Below, in pieces: positions 17,082 to 26,173 of a stretch of 64,000 nt of DNA. Positions within the stretch are counted from its first letter, which is position 1; the number at the start of each line of letters is the position of its first letter. The notes under the pieces are model-generated. The model saw only the letters and a list, made by a program, of their open reading frames with translations. It was not told the DNA's origin and did no database searches. Location: contig JAKPOP010000016.1 in assembly GCA_029547805.1 (NCBI GenBank), positions 1-64,000 of the forward strand, written 5' to 3'. Position numbers and translations under genes: made by a program. The DNA comes from Deltaproteobacteria bacterium (GTDB lineage Bacteria; Myxococcota_A; UBA9042; DTJE01).

Positions 17082-18557
17082 GTGCGCGACCTGTGGAAGC
17101 GATACCGGGTCCACCTGCTGCTCTTCGTTGCCAGCGCCTTCGTCCTGGGCCTCTTCTCCTGGGATCGAATCCTGCGACCCTCCCGGCACTTCCACTTCCT
17201 GGACCTTGCGAACAGTTTCCTGCAGGGACGCCTGGACACCGACACCCCGAAACGCTTCCGGGGACAACAGCCGCGGCCCGAGGACCCCCGGGGGCTTCAG
17301 GCCGCCGTGGACCGGCACCTGACGGGGCCAGGGGGCAAGAACGAGGGGTGGAACGACTGGGCCTCGGTGCGCGTGCTGCGGCTGACCGACGGGACCGAGG
17401 TCCGGGGCGTCTTTCCCTGGTCGGACCAGCAGGGGAGCCAGAAGAACCGGTTCCGGGAACTGGACGGGACCCAGCGGGTGGTCGACCCCGACCTGGACAT
17501 CGCCTCCGATTGCGGGACCCCCCCTCGGCGCTGCGACGAGACGAAGTACTACGTGTCCTTCCCGCCGTTCCCGGCCATCGCCTGGATGCCCTTCTTCCTG
17601 GTCTGGGGATACGACACCAACGACGTGCTCCTGACGGTGCTCAACGGCGCCCTGAACGGCCTGCTGATGTTCCTGCTGCTGGAGGCCCTGGCCCGACGGG
17701 GCCTGTCGGGGCGCACGCGCCGGGAGAACCTGTTCCTGTCGGTGCTGCTGACGTTTGGGACCGTGCACTTCTTCTCGGCCATTCGGGGGGAGGTCTGGTT
17801 CAGCGCCCTGATCATGGGGGTTTCGCTCCACCTGGCCTACATCCTGCTGGCGCTCGAGGCCCGGCATCCCTTCTGGGCCGGGGTGATGCTGGCCCTGGGC
17901 ATGGCCACCCGGACCCCCATCGCCTTTGCGGCCCCCTTCTTCGCCCTGGAGGTCCTCCGGGAGGGAGATCGCCTGCGATGGCCGGGACTTCGGGAGGTGC
18001 TTCGGAAGGGAATTCCCTTTGCGATCCCGGTGCTGGCGGTGGGGGTCGCCCTCATGGCGTACAACCATGCCCGGTTCGAGTCAGTCGGCGAGTTCGGTCA
18101 CACCTTCCTGGCCAACGGGACCCGGCCCTCGATCCGGGAGCATGGACTGTTCTCGTGGTGGTTCCTGAGGGGCAACCTCTCGGCCTTCCTGACCAATCCT
18201 CCGGTCCTGGACGGCACGGCGCCCTTCCTGCACATCACCCGCCACGGCCTGGGCCTTCCCTGGACCACGCCGGCCCTGCTCCTGGTCCTCTGGCCCAGGC
18301 GTTGGGGTGCCCTGGCCCGGAACCTGGCCCTCACGGCCCTGGTGGTGGCGATTCCGGACCTCTTCTACCAGAACACCGGATGGGCCCAGTTCGGGTACCG
18401 CTTCGCCCTGGACTTCATCCCCTACCTGGTGGCCCTGCTGGCCATCGGGGACCGTCCCCTGGACCGGCGGTTCCAGGTCCTCTTTGGCATCTCCCTGCTG
18501 GTGAACGCCTTCGGGGCCATTGTCTTCGATCGGGCAGGGATGTTCTTCTACGACTGA
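17082..18557 (+). CDS. Polytopic membrane protein, glycosyltransferase-39-like
   Basis: The 491-residue product has roughly ten hydrophobic helices. It begins with a short basic stretch and a helix (LLLFVASAFVLGLFSW), then HFHFLDLANSFLQGRL, a motif seen at the first luminal loop of dolichyl-phosphate-mannose-type and related lipid-linked sugar transferases. A soluble insert at about 50-150 precedes the remaining helices. The GTG at 17082 is preferred because GGGGAGAAG lies just ahead of it; upstream codons are not protein-like. Substrate and pathway are unknown. It is divergent from ftsE and convergent with the DUF1634 gene. Confidence 0.7.
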   Translation: MRDLWKRYRVHLLLFVASAFVLGLFSWDRILRPSRHFHFLDLANSFLQGRLDTDTPKRFRGQQPRPEDPRGLQAAVDRHLTGPGGKNEGWNDWASVRVLRLTDGTEVRGVFPWSDQQGSQKNRFRELDGTQRVVDPDLDIASDCGTPPRRCDETKYYVSFPPFPAIAWMPFFLVWGYDTNDVLLTVLNGALNGLLMFLLLEALARRGLSGRTRRENLFLSVLLTFGTVHFFSAIRGEVWFSALIMGVSLHLAYILLALEARHPFWAGVMLALGMATRTPIAFAAPFFALEVLREGDRLRWPGLREVLRKGIPFAIPVLAVGVALMAYNHARFESVGEFGHTFLANGTRPSIREHGLFSWWFLRGNLSAFLTNPPVLDGTAPFLHITRHGLGLPWTTPALLLVLWPRRWGALARNLALTALVVAIPDLFYQNTGWAQFGYRFALDFIPYLVALLAIGDRPLDRRFQVLFGISLLVNAFGAIVFDRAGMFFYD

Positions 18558-18600
18558 TGGCGCCGGAGGCCACCCACCGGGGGGCGCGGCAGGAGGCGAG

Positions 18601-18981
18601 TCATCCCTGGGCGTTTCCCAGGACCCAGGAAAGGACCATCAGCAGCGCCACCAGACCGGTGATGGCCACGAAGACCCGATCGCGGGTCCGCCAGAAGAAG
18701 GCCATCGCCGCCACCACCCGCAGCCAGGGCGTCAGCACCAGCACCCAGAGACCCAGCATCGCCAGGGAGGACCCCTGGCCCCGGACCAGGCCCGGGACCC
18801 AGGCGAGACCCGGGAATGCCTCCTCCGTGGCCGTGTCCGGCAGGGACCCCGCTCCGGGGTGATCCAGAAACCAGGCGACGACGCCCGCGGAGGCCAACAG
18901 GAAACTGGACCAGACCCCGATCCGGAGCACCCGGCTGATTCGCTGCTCGATGGTGTCGAGGTCCGGTGTTCGGATCGTCAT
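18601..18981 (-). CDS. DUF1634-type membrane protein
   Basis: The 126-residue product has three hydrophobic helices and an N-terminal DTIEQRISRVLRIGVWSSFLLA segment typical of DUF1634 proteins. These proteins are regularly encoded next to TSUP-family (TauE/SafE) transporters, as here, and may form a complex with them. It overlaps the TSUP gene by ATGA. Confidence 0.8.
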   Translation of the reverse strand: MTIRTPDLDTIEQRISRVLRIGVWSSFLLASAGVVAWFLDHPGAGSLPDTATEEAFPGLAWVPGLVRGQGSSLAMLGLWVLVLTPWLRVVAAMAFFWRTRDRVFVAITGLVALLMVLSWVLGNAQG

Positions 18982-19811
18982 GCGAAGGCCCTCCAGATCA
19001 TCTGCCCCGACACCCAGAGCAGGACGACCACGAAGACCCGCCGGATCCACAGGGAAGGCAGGCGGGGAAGCAGTCGCGCGCCGAGCATGGCCCCGAGCAG
19101 CACTCCGATGGCCACCGGGGCCGCGATCATGGGCCGGACGTCGCCTCGGGCCAGCCAGACCCCGGCTCCCGCGGCGGCAGTGACTCCGATCATCAGGTTG
19201 CTGGTCGCCGACGAGACCTTGATCGGCAGGCGCATCCCCAGGTCCAGGGCCGGTACCTTCAGGATCCCCGCCCCGACGCCCAACAGGCCGCTCAGGATGC
19301 CCGCCAGCACCATCAGTCCCAGGCCCAAGGGGCTCCGGGTCACCCGGTAGGGCGTCTCCTTCCCGGTGGCGGGGTCCCGGACCCGGCCATGGAGCGCCAG
19401 GCGGTCCGCCAGGGGGTCCGGGGGAACCGGGGCCTCCCGGGAAGATCGGTTTCGGAGCATCAGCACCGCGGTGGCGGCCAGCAGGCCGCCGAAGAGCCCC
19501 TGGAGCATCGCGGCGGGCAACAGGCCGGCCAGGGAGGCTCCGATCATGGACCCCACCACCGTGCCGATCTCCAGGAAGAAGGCCACCCGGAGGTTCGCGA
19601 GGCCATCGCGGACGTAGGCCGCCGCGGCGCCGCTGGAGGTGGCGATGATCGACACCAGGGAGGCGGCGATGGCGTGGCGGATGTCGACGCCGAGCAAAAG
19701 CGTGAGCACCGGCACCACGATGATGCCGCCGCCGAGGCCCAGCAGGGCACCGAGGGTCCCCGCGAGGATCGAGAAGAGAAACGAGACGAGGCTGGCTTCC
19801 AGGGCCGGCAT
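18978..19811 (-). CDS. TSUP family (TauE/SafE) anion permease
   Basis: The 277-residue product has about eight hydrophobic helices and the two internal repeat signatures of the TSUP family: LGALLGLGGGIIVVPVL near residue 20 and LSGLLGVGAGILKVPAL near residue 170. Family members move sulfite, sulfonates or other organosulfur and carboxylate anions; the substrate here cannot be named. It is co-transcribed with the DUF1634 gene. Confidence 0.88.
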   Translation of the reverse strand: MPALEASLVSFLFSILAGTLGALLGLGGGIIVVPVLTLLLGVDIRHAIAASLVSIIATSSGAAAAYVRDGLANLRVAFFLEIGTVVGSMIGASLAGLLPAAMLQGLFGGLLAATAVLMLRNRSSREAPVPPDPLADRLALHGRVRDPATGKETPYRVTRSPLGLGLMVLAGILSGLLGVGAGILKVPALDLGMRLPIKVSSATSNLMIGVTAAAGAGVWLARGDVRPMIAAPVAIGVLLGAMLGARLLPRLPSLWIRRVFVVVLLWVSGQMIWRAFA

Positions 19812-19868
19812 GGGCGCATGTTCCTCCGGGACGGGGCCGTTGGCAAGGGGACTGGACCCACGACGGGG

Positions 19869-21329
19869 CTACAGGAACGGGGAGAAGAGCTTCACGAAGT
19901 GGTTTCGCAACAGGATTCCCGTCGGGACCTGTCGCAGAGATCGCCTGGAGACCCGGGTGGCCCGCTCCCGCCACGTCGCCAGGTAGGCCAGGCAGTCCCG
20001 GGCCAGTTCGGGGGAATAGACCTCCACGTTGAACTCGAAGTTGAGACGGAAGGACCGGGCGTCCAGGTTCGCGGATCCCAGCAGAACCCAGCAGTCGTCC
20101 ACGATCGTCAGTTTCCCGTGCAGGAATTCCCGAGGGACCTGGAAGACCTCGACCCCCGCCTCCACCAGTTCCGGCAGGTAGGACTGGGCCGCCCAGGACA
20201 GGAAGAGGTGGTCCGCCCGGCGGGGGATCAGCACCCGGACCCGGACACCGGCCCGGGACGCGGTGCGGAGGGCCTCCAGGATCGCCTCGTCGGGGATCAG
20301 GTAGGGCGACAGGATGTCCAGGGAGGTCCGGGCGGTGCGGATGGCCCCCAGGAGCAGGGAGTGGAGCCGTCCCAGGGTCCGGTCCGGCCCCGAGGCGATG
20401 CCCCGGGCGACCATCGACCCGTCGGGGCGCAGGGGCGGAAACCAGCGGTTTCCCTTCAGGACCTCTCCCGTGGCCATCTCCCAGTCCTCGGCGAAGACCT
20501 GGGCCAGGTGGGCGACCACGGGCCCCTCGACCCGGAAGTGGACGTCCCGGGAACGGGGGGAGGACCCGTCGGGGGCCGAGACGTGCCGGGCGCTGATGTT
20601 GATTCCGCCCGTGAAGCCGAGTCGGCCGTCGATGACCAGGATCTTGCGGTGGTTGCGCAGGTTCAGGCCAGGATGCTTCAGATAGCGGCCCCGGGGCCAG
20701 AAGGCGGCGACCCGGCCACCGGTGGCCTGGAGGGTCTGCTGGAGGCGGGGCCCGAGGCCCCAGGCCCCGATGCCGTCCACCAGCAGGCGGACCTGGACTC
20801 CCCGGGAGGCGGCATCCCGGAGGGCCTCGACGAACCTCTCCGAGACCTCGTCATCATCGAAGATGTAGGACATGAATCCCAGGCTGTGGGTCGCCTGGGC
20901 GATGGCCTGCAGCATGGCCGGGTAGGCCTGATCCCCGTCCACCAGCAGTTCGAAGCGGTTGCCCGCCGTGAGGGGGTGGCGCCCCACCTGATCCCCGATC
21001 CGGACCAGGGGCAGCAGGGCCTCGGGGACCGGCAGGTCCCTGGAGGAAGAGGCATTGGGGACCGTCCGGAGGCGTCGTCGGGCCTTTCGGGCCACTCGGT
21101 TGATGCCGAAACTCCAGTAGAGCAGGGGACCCGCCACCGGCAGGGACCAGCAGACCACGATCCAGAGGGCGGCCGAGTAGGGACGTCGCTTGTAGAGGAG
21201 CGCATGGAGCGAGCATCCCAGGCTGGCCAGGAAGGCCGCAAGGATGCCCAGGGCGGTCCAGGTCTCCGGTTCCTCCAGGACGTCCCGGATCGCCTCCCAC
21301 CAGAATCCCAACCGTCCCCCCCGACCCAT
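19869..21329 (-). CDS. cls: Cardiolipin synthase-like phospholipase D family protein
   Basis: The 486-residue product has two N-terminal helices (about 20-40 and 50-72) followed by two PLD domains. The HKD motifs are NHRKILVIDGRLGFTGG and HGKLTIVDDCWVLLGSANLD. This arrangement and length match bacterial cardiolipin synthases, which join two phosphatidylglycerol molecules in the inner membrane. The second motif has Asp-Asp where many have Asp-Gly. The ATG at 21329 lies just downstream of a minus-strand TAGAAT (21342-21347), so the transcript may have a very short leader. Confidence 0.88.
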   Translation of the reverse strand: MGRGGRLGFWWEAIRDVLEEPETWTALGILAAFLASLGCSLHALLYKRRPYSAALWIVVCWSLPVAGPLLYWSFGINRVARKARRRLRTVPNASSSRDLPVPEALLPLVRIGDQVGRHPLTAGNRFELLVDGDQAYPAMLQAIAQATHSLGFMSYIFDDDEVSERFVEALRDAASRGVQVRLLVDGIGAWGLGPRLQQTLQATGGRVAAFWPRGRYLKHPGLNLRNHRKILVIDGRLGFTGGINISARHVSAPDGSSPRSRDVHFRVEGPVVAHLAQVFAEDWEMATGEVLKGNRWFPPLRPDGSMVARGIASGPDRTLGRLHSLLLGAIRTARTSLDILSPYLIPDEAILEALRTASRAGVRVRVLIPRRADHLFLSWAAQSYLPELVEAGVEVFQVPREFLHGKLTIVDDCWVLLGSANLDARSFRLNFEFNVEVYSPELARDCLAYLATWRERATRVSRRSLRQVPTGILLRNHFVKLFSPFL

Positions 21330-21529
21330 GGGTCACGGGCCATTCTACCCGAGATGCATCGGCCGAATCCCCCCTTCTGGGACCGCACTCGCTGCCGCGA
21401 TTCGGGGTGGACGCAAGGCGGTCCGTTTCGTTGTTCCGGCCTCCGTCCGGCGGCCCTGTGCACCGCCGTGGAATGGGATAGACTCCTCCGTCGATGGGTT
21501 CTCTGGCCTCGTTGTCCCTGGAGGCGGGA

Positions 21530-24229
21530 ATGGGGATGCGCGGAAGACTGGCGGCGTTCCTGGTACCGGCATGGAGTTGCATCGCAGCGGCCCAGCCCTT
21601 TCAGCCTCCCTCCTCGGTCTTTTCGGGCCCGGACGCCTTCCCGTACGGGTCGGCCCTCCAGGGGCTCCGGGTCGTCGTCTCCCCGGGGCACGGGTGGGAG
21701 GGGGCCGACGGGGGCTTCCAGCGGTCCCGGTGGAAGTGGTCCCTGTGCGGCAGTTGCGAAGGGATCGTCGAGGACCTCTACAACCTGGAGGTCTGTTCGG
21801 ACCACCTGGTTCCGTTGCTGCGACAGGCCGGCGCCGAGGTGCTCGTGGCTCGGGAGATCGACCGGCAGGAGGCCGAGGTGCTGGTCGATGACGGGGACCC
21901 GGGCTATCGGGAGGTGGGCCCCTGGCGCGATGGCACGACGACCGGCCTGGGCTGGAACGGGGGCTACCGGACCCTGCTGGCCTCCCAGGGGGGAAGCGCG
22001 GCCTTCTCCCTGCTGGTTCCCCGGGAGGGGGACTACTGGGTGCAGGTCCGGTGGGCCGCCGGGACCAATCGCTGCGGGGCGGTGACCTACCGGTTCTTTT
22101 TCGGGGAGATGTCCCGGGACTTCGTGGTGGACCAGCGACGAAACGGGTCGACCTGGGTCCATCTGGCGCGCCTGCATCTGCCCCAGGGCGAGGCGACGAT
22201 GACCGTGGAGGCGCCCGAGAGGGGCAACTGCTACGTCATCGCCGACGCAGTGCGCCTGGGGGGCGGGATGGCCCCGGCATCGGGACTGCCCTGGTGGCAG
22301 ATGTCCGCCCGGGACTGGATCACCTGGGACGGCCACCCGGGGCTGTCGGAATACGGGGACGTCACGGTGCGGCCGGCCTACGCCGAGGCGATGGACGGGC
22401 AGGTCTACCTGGCGATGCATGCCAATGCCGGAGGGACCACGACGACCTCCGGGACCTCGACCTACCGGTTCAACTGCCTCACGGACGTCCAGTGGGCGCC
22501 GCTGGACCCGAAGCAGTGCGACGACCCCGCGGGAAGTGCGGCGCTGCAGGCAGCGGTCCAGGGGCGGATCGTCGGGGACCTGCGGCAGGGCTGGGACCCG
22601 GCCTGGCAGGACGACGGGAAACTGGTGGCCAACTTCGGGGAACTCCGGGTCTTGGAGGACATTCCCGGGGTGCTGGTGGAGTCGGCCTTTTTCGACGGGA
22701 CCGAGACGCCCCCTGGGGGTCGATATCCCGACAACCGGTCGCTCCACGACCCCCGGTTCCGCTACATCCTGGCCCGGGCCTACGTGCGAGGGCTCGTGGA
22801 GACCTTCGCCCCCGGGGCGGTGCTGCCGCCTGCCGACGGACCGGACCACATGATGGTGCGCCAGGTCGCCCCGGGGCGGCTGCAGGCGTCCTGGCGGCCC
22901 GTGGAGGGGGCCCGGGGGTACCGGGTCTATCTGGCCTGGGGCGGGCGGGTCTTCGACTCGGGGACCGTGACCGACCGGACCTTCCTGGACATCGAGGCCG
23001 ACGCCGAGGGGCGCCCCGTGGTGGTCCGGGTCACGGCCCTCAACGCCGGGGGCGAGTCCCGGGCCTCGGGAGCGGTCGCGGCTCGGGCGACGGCCGATCA
23101 GAGCACGGCCCGGGTGCTGCTGGTGGACGCGTACGACCGCCAGGACGCGTGGGTCCGGGAGGACCAGAACCATCGGGACTCTCTGGTGGAACACGCCCTG
23201 GCGATCGCCGACCTGGGGTCCGAATGGGGATTCGACGGGGCACAGGACGAGGCGTTGCTGGACGGGGACGTGGACCTGGGGGCGTACCGGGTGACGATCT
23301 GGAACGTGGGACGGGAGTCGGTCGAGCACGAGACGTTCTCGGACCAGGCCCAGGGACTGGTGGCCTCCTTCCTGCGCCAGGGCGGTTGCGTGCTGGCCTC
23401 CGGGAGCGAGATCGGCTGGGACCTGGACCTCCAGGGAGGCACCACGGACCGGGCGTTTCTGCACCAGTGGTTCGGGGCGAGCCTGGCCGACGACGATGCC
23501 GGTTCTCGGAAGGTGGTCGGGGTGGCGGGGGAGGTCTTCGACGGGATCGGAGAGGTGTCCCTGGGGACCGCCGGGGATCCCACCTACGACCCCGCCTATC
23601 CAGACGCCTTCGAGCCCATGGGGATGGCCCGGGCCGTGATCCGGTATGGAAACGGCCAGACGGCGGCGGTGGCCCTGGAGGGCCTGCCGGGTCGATCGAT
23701 GCTGATGGGATTCCCCCTGGAGACGGTGCGGGATCGGGAGGCCCGGGGCGTCCTGATGGGCCGCTTCCTGGACTGGTGCCGGCAGGGATGGTCCGGGGGA
23801 CCCGATGGCGATGCAGGCGAGGTGCCCGATTCGGGGACTTCGGAGGAGGTCCCGGGCGGTCCCGGAGACGTCGAGGACGCAGCCGGATGGCCGGACGGGT
23901 TGCATCCGCCCAGGAGGGACCTTCCCTGGACCGCCGATGGAGGGACCGACCGGGGAAGGGATTCCCAGGGGGGCGGCGAGGGTTCCACGGCCGACCTGCC
24001 CGGCGGCGAGATGGAGTCGCCAGACCCCTGTTCCTGCGGGGGGTGCGTCGCCGGTCCCGGCGGGTCGCCGGTCGCGTGGTCCCTCCTGGTGTTCCTCGGG
24101 ATGGGGGCTGTCCTGGGGCGTCGTCTCGGTCAGGGGGGGCCCAGTTCCCGGCAGAGGTCATCGCCTCCCTCGTCCCGTTCCCGGCAGACACCGGCGTCCC
24201 GGTCGGGACCCCAGGATCGCAGCAGGTAG
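21530..24229 (+). CDS. Secreted multidomain N-acetylmuramoyl-L-alanine amidase
   Basis: The product has 899 residues. A signal peptide (1-21) is followed by an Amidase_3-type zinc amidase split by an insert: VVVSPGHGWEGADGG (48-62) carries the first His, VYLAMHANAGG (about 295) a second His, and VLVESAFF (about 380) the catalytic Glu. The insert at about 120-240 resembles a golvesin-C-terminal-like beta domain. Then come a fibronectin type III-like domain (about 440-520), a glutamine-amidotransferase-like domain (about 525-740), a Gly/Asp-rich linker, and DPCSCGGC with a hydrophobic helix and GRR, similar to MYXO-CTERM sorting tails. About 30 Ser/Arg-rich residues follow, created by overlap with the convergent kinase gene. 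Start chosen for the GGAGG box before 21530. Confidence 0.82.
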   Translation: MGMRGRLAAFLVPAWSCIAAAQPFQPPSSVFSGPDAFPYGSALQGLRVVVSPGHGWEGADGGFQRSRWKWSLCGSCEGIVEDLYNLEVCSDHLVPLLRQAGAEVLVAREIDRQEAEVLVDDGDPGYREVGPWRDGTTTGLGWNGGYRTLLASQGGSAAFSLLVPREGDYWVQVRWAAGTNRCGAVTYRFFFGEMSRDFVVDQRRNGSTWVHLARLHLPQGEATMTVEAPERGNCYVIADAVRLGGGMAPASGLPWWQMSARDWITWDGHPGLSEYGDVTVRPAYAEAMDGQVYLAMHANAGGTTTTSGTSTYRFNCLTDVQWAPLDPKQCDDPAGSAALQAAVQGRIVGDLRQGWDPAWQDDGKLVANFGELRVLEDIPGVLVESAFFDGTETPPGGRYPDNRSLHDPRFRYILARAYVRGLVETFAPGAVLPPADGPDHMMVRQVAPGRLQASWRPVEGARGYRVYLAWGGRVFDSGTVTDRTFLDIEADAEGRPVVVRVTALNAGGESRASGAVAARATADQSTARVLLVDAYDRQDAWVREDQNHRDSLVEHALAIADLGSEWGFDGAQDEALLDGDVDLGAYRVTIWNVGRESVEHETFSDQAQGLVASFLRQGGCVLASGSEIGWDLDLQGGTTDRAFLHQWFGASLADDDAGSRKVVGVAGEVFDGIGEVSLGTAGDPTYDPAYPDAFEPMGMARAVIRYGNGQTAAVALEGLPGRSMLMGFPLETVRDREARGVLMGRFLDWCRQGWSGGPDGDAGEVPDSGTSEEVPGGPGDVEDAAGWPDGLHPPRRDLPWTADGGTDRGRDSQGGGEGSTADLPGGEMESPDPCSCGGCVAGPGGSPVAWSLLVFLGMGAVLGRRLGQGGPSSRQRSSPPSSRSRQTPASRSGPQDRSR

Positions 24230-25992
24230 GTTCCCCTCCGCACGTCCAGTTCCACCCGGTAGGGCGTGCTCCAGGGGTCCCGGATCGGTTCGGCGGTTCC
24301 CGGGCCGGCGCCTTCCGGCAGTACGAGATATCCCCCGGAGTCGGGACGCAGCCTGGGGGAGGCGACCCCCACGAAGTGCCCCTGGTGGGTCAGTTGCTGC
24401 GAGAGGGTCGAGAGTTCCTGCTGGACCCGGTCCAGGCGCCACCAGGAGAGACCGACCGGGATCAGCACCAGGACTGCCGCCAGGGCCCCGACCCCCAGGA
24501 CCCACTTCCAGACATCCGGTGTGCTGCGGGTCCCGGCACCCGGAGGAGGACTCCGGGGAGGTTCCGGGCGGGACCGGGGCGCCGTGGGGGCCGCGGGCGC
24601 GGGAGAAGCCGGTCGGGTCGGTGCGACCGGCGTCGGCACCGCGACCGGGGGACGGGCCCAGGGAGCCGTCGAGACCTCGGGCAGGTCGATCTCCAGGCCC
24701 GGCGAGGGGAAGGGGAGGGCCTCCCGCGGCGGCTCCAGCGGTCGGGGCACGGACTGGGAGGTCCGGGCGTCGGTTGCCGGAGTGCTCGGGGGGACCGTCT
24801 CGGTCGGTGCGGGCGTCCGGGTCTCGGGCGTCGGGGCCTCGGGATGGGTGGGGGTGGGGATGGCCGGGTCCGACCCCGGGGCCACCACCCGATCGCTGTC
24901 GTCGTCGGACCCCAGCACGACGAGCCCGACCACCCGGGTCGTTGGATTCAGGGCCTGCTCCAGGGCCTGGGACATCTCCGCCGCACTGGCGAAGCGCTGC
25001 TCCGGGTCCCGGGCCAGTCCCTTGCCCAGGAAGTTCCGTTGGACCTTCGTGAGGTTCTGGGCGACGGGGAGGGCCAGGGGGTCCATCTCGGGGTCCATCT
25101 TCCGGGCCAGGACGCCCAGGGGGTCGGGGGCCTCGAAGGGACGGGTGCCCGTGAGGATCTCATAGAGCATCACCGCCACCGCATAGAGGTCGGCCCGGCC
25201 GTCCAGGGTGACCGATGCATTCTTGCGGGTGGGAATCTGCTCCGGGGCCATGTAGTAGGGGGTGCCGACCAGACGCCCGGCGGTGATGTCCTCCCCTTCG
25301 AAGTTCGTTTCGTCGCTTTCCAGGCGGGCGAGGCCGAAGTCCAGCACCTTCACGAAGGAGGGGTCCCCGTGGACCGCCAGGACCATGATGTTCTCGGGCT
25401 TGACGTCCCGGTGGATGATTCCGACGGCATGGGCGGCTCCCAGGGCGTTGAGGACCTGCTGGAAGATCCGCAGCACCACGGCCGCATCGACCGCCTCGCC
25501 GGTCCGGAGGCTGCCGATGGCCTTTCGGAGCGTGCGCCCATGGCGCAGGTACTCCAGCACCATGAAGGGCATCTTCCGCTCCAACTGGGTGACCCCGTAG
25601 TCGTAGATCTTGACGATGTTCGGGTGGTCCAGCAGGGAGATGGCCCGAGCCTCCCGCTCGAACCGGCCGACGGCGTGTTTGGTCAGTTCGACGTCGGCGA
25701 TCAGTTTCAGGGCGACTTCCCGGAAGAGGGGCTTCTGGATGGCGACATAGACGGACCCCATGCCGCCCTCGCCCAGATTCGCACAGAGGAGATACTTGTC
25801 CACCATGCGGCCGACGCGGGGGTCGATGGGGCGGCTCTTCCGGGCCGAGTAGGCCCGGGTGGCGTCGTACCAGTCCACGGGGATGCAGTGGTAGGGCCCC
25901 TCGGCGCAGGCCGCCCGGATGCACGGGGTGCCCACGGGGCCCGTGTAGGCCTGGCAGTGGGGGCAGACTCCATTGGCTTCGGTGCGACTCAT
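24130..25992 (-). CDS. Membrane-anchored Ser/Thr protein kinase
   Basis: The 620-residue product has an N-terminal Cys-rich segment (C10, C13, C24, C29, C36) that looks like a zinc-binding ribbon, then a complete Hanks-type kinase domain at about 67-345. The Gly loop is GEGGMG (74-79), the ATP-binding Lys is K96, the catalytic loop is HRDVKPEN (194-201) and the metal loop is DFG (218-220). A Pro/Ala/Thr-rich region (350-500), one transmembrane helix (about 505-528) and a small extracellular domain follow. The layout matches signalling kinases of Myxococcota. Its targets are unknown. It overlaps the convergent amidase gene by 100 bases. Confidence 0.92.
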   Translation of the reverse strand: MSRTEANGVCPHCQAYTGPVGTPCIRAACAEGPYHCIPVDWYDATRAYSARKSRPIDPRVGRMVDKYLLCANLGEGGMGSVYVAIQKPLFREVALKLIADVELTKHAVGRFEREARAISLLDHPNIVKIYDYGVTQLERKMPFMVLEYLRHGRTLRKAIGSLRTGEAVDAAVVLRIFQQVLNALGAAHAVGIIHRDVKPENIMVLAVHGDPSFVKVLDFGLARLESDETNFEGEDITAGRLVGTPYYMAPEQIPTRKNASVTLDGRADLYAVAVMLYEILTGTRPFEAPDPLGVLARKMDPEMDPLALPVAQNLTKVQRNFLGKGLARDPEQRFASAAEMSQALEQALNPTTRVVGLVVLGSDDDSDRVVAPGSDPAIPTPTHPEAPTPETRTPAPTETVPPSTPATDARTSQSVPRPLEPPREALPFPSPGLEIDLPEVSTAPWARPPVAVPTPVAPTRPASPAPAAPTAPRSRPEPPRSPPPGAGTRSTPDVWKWVLGVGALAAVLVLIPVGLSWWRLDRVQQELSTLSQQLTHQGHFVGVASPRLRPDSGGYLVLPEGAGPGTAEPIRDPWSTPYRVELDVRRGTYLLRSWGPDRDAGVCRERDEGGDDLCRELGPP

Positions 25993-26013
25993 CGGGGCCC
26001 CTTCCGCCGAGCC

Positions 26014-26043
26014 ATTCTACGGTGCCACGCGGACCCCGGTCAA
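26014..26043 (-). promoter_or_regulatory. Sigma70-type promoter for the Ser/Thr kinase
   Basis: On the minus strand TTGACC (26038-26043) and TAGAAT (26014-26019) are separated by 18 bases, about 20 bases upstream of the kinase ATG at 25992. Confidence 0.6.
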
Positions 26044-26173
26044 ACTGCGGCCCGGCATCCGAATCGGGGCTTCCTTGACAGGCGGTGCGGGAAGCGGGTA
26101 GGAGGGGAGCGGAGCCAGTGGCAAGGCGGGAAATGGGCCCAGACGGGCCCCGAGGCCGGGGAGGTCGGCAATC

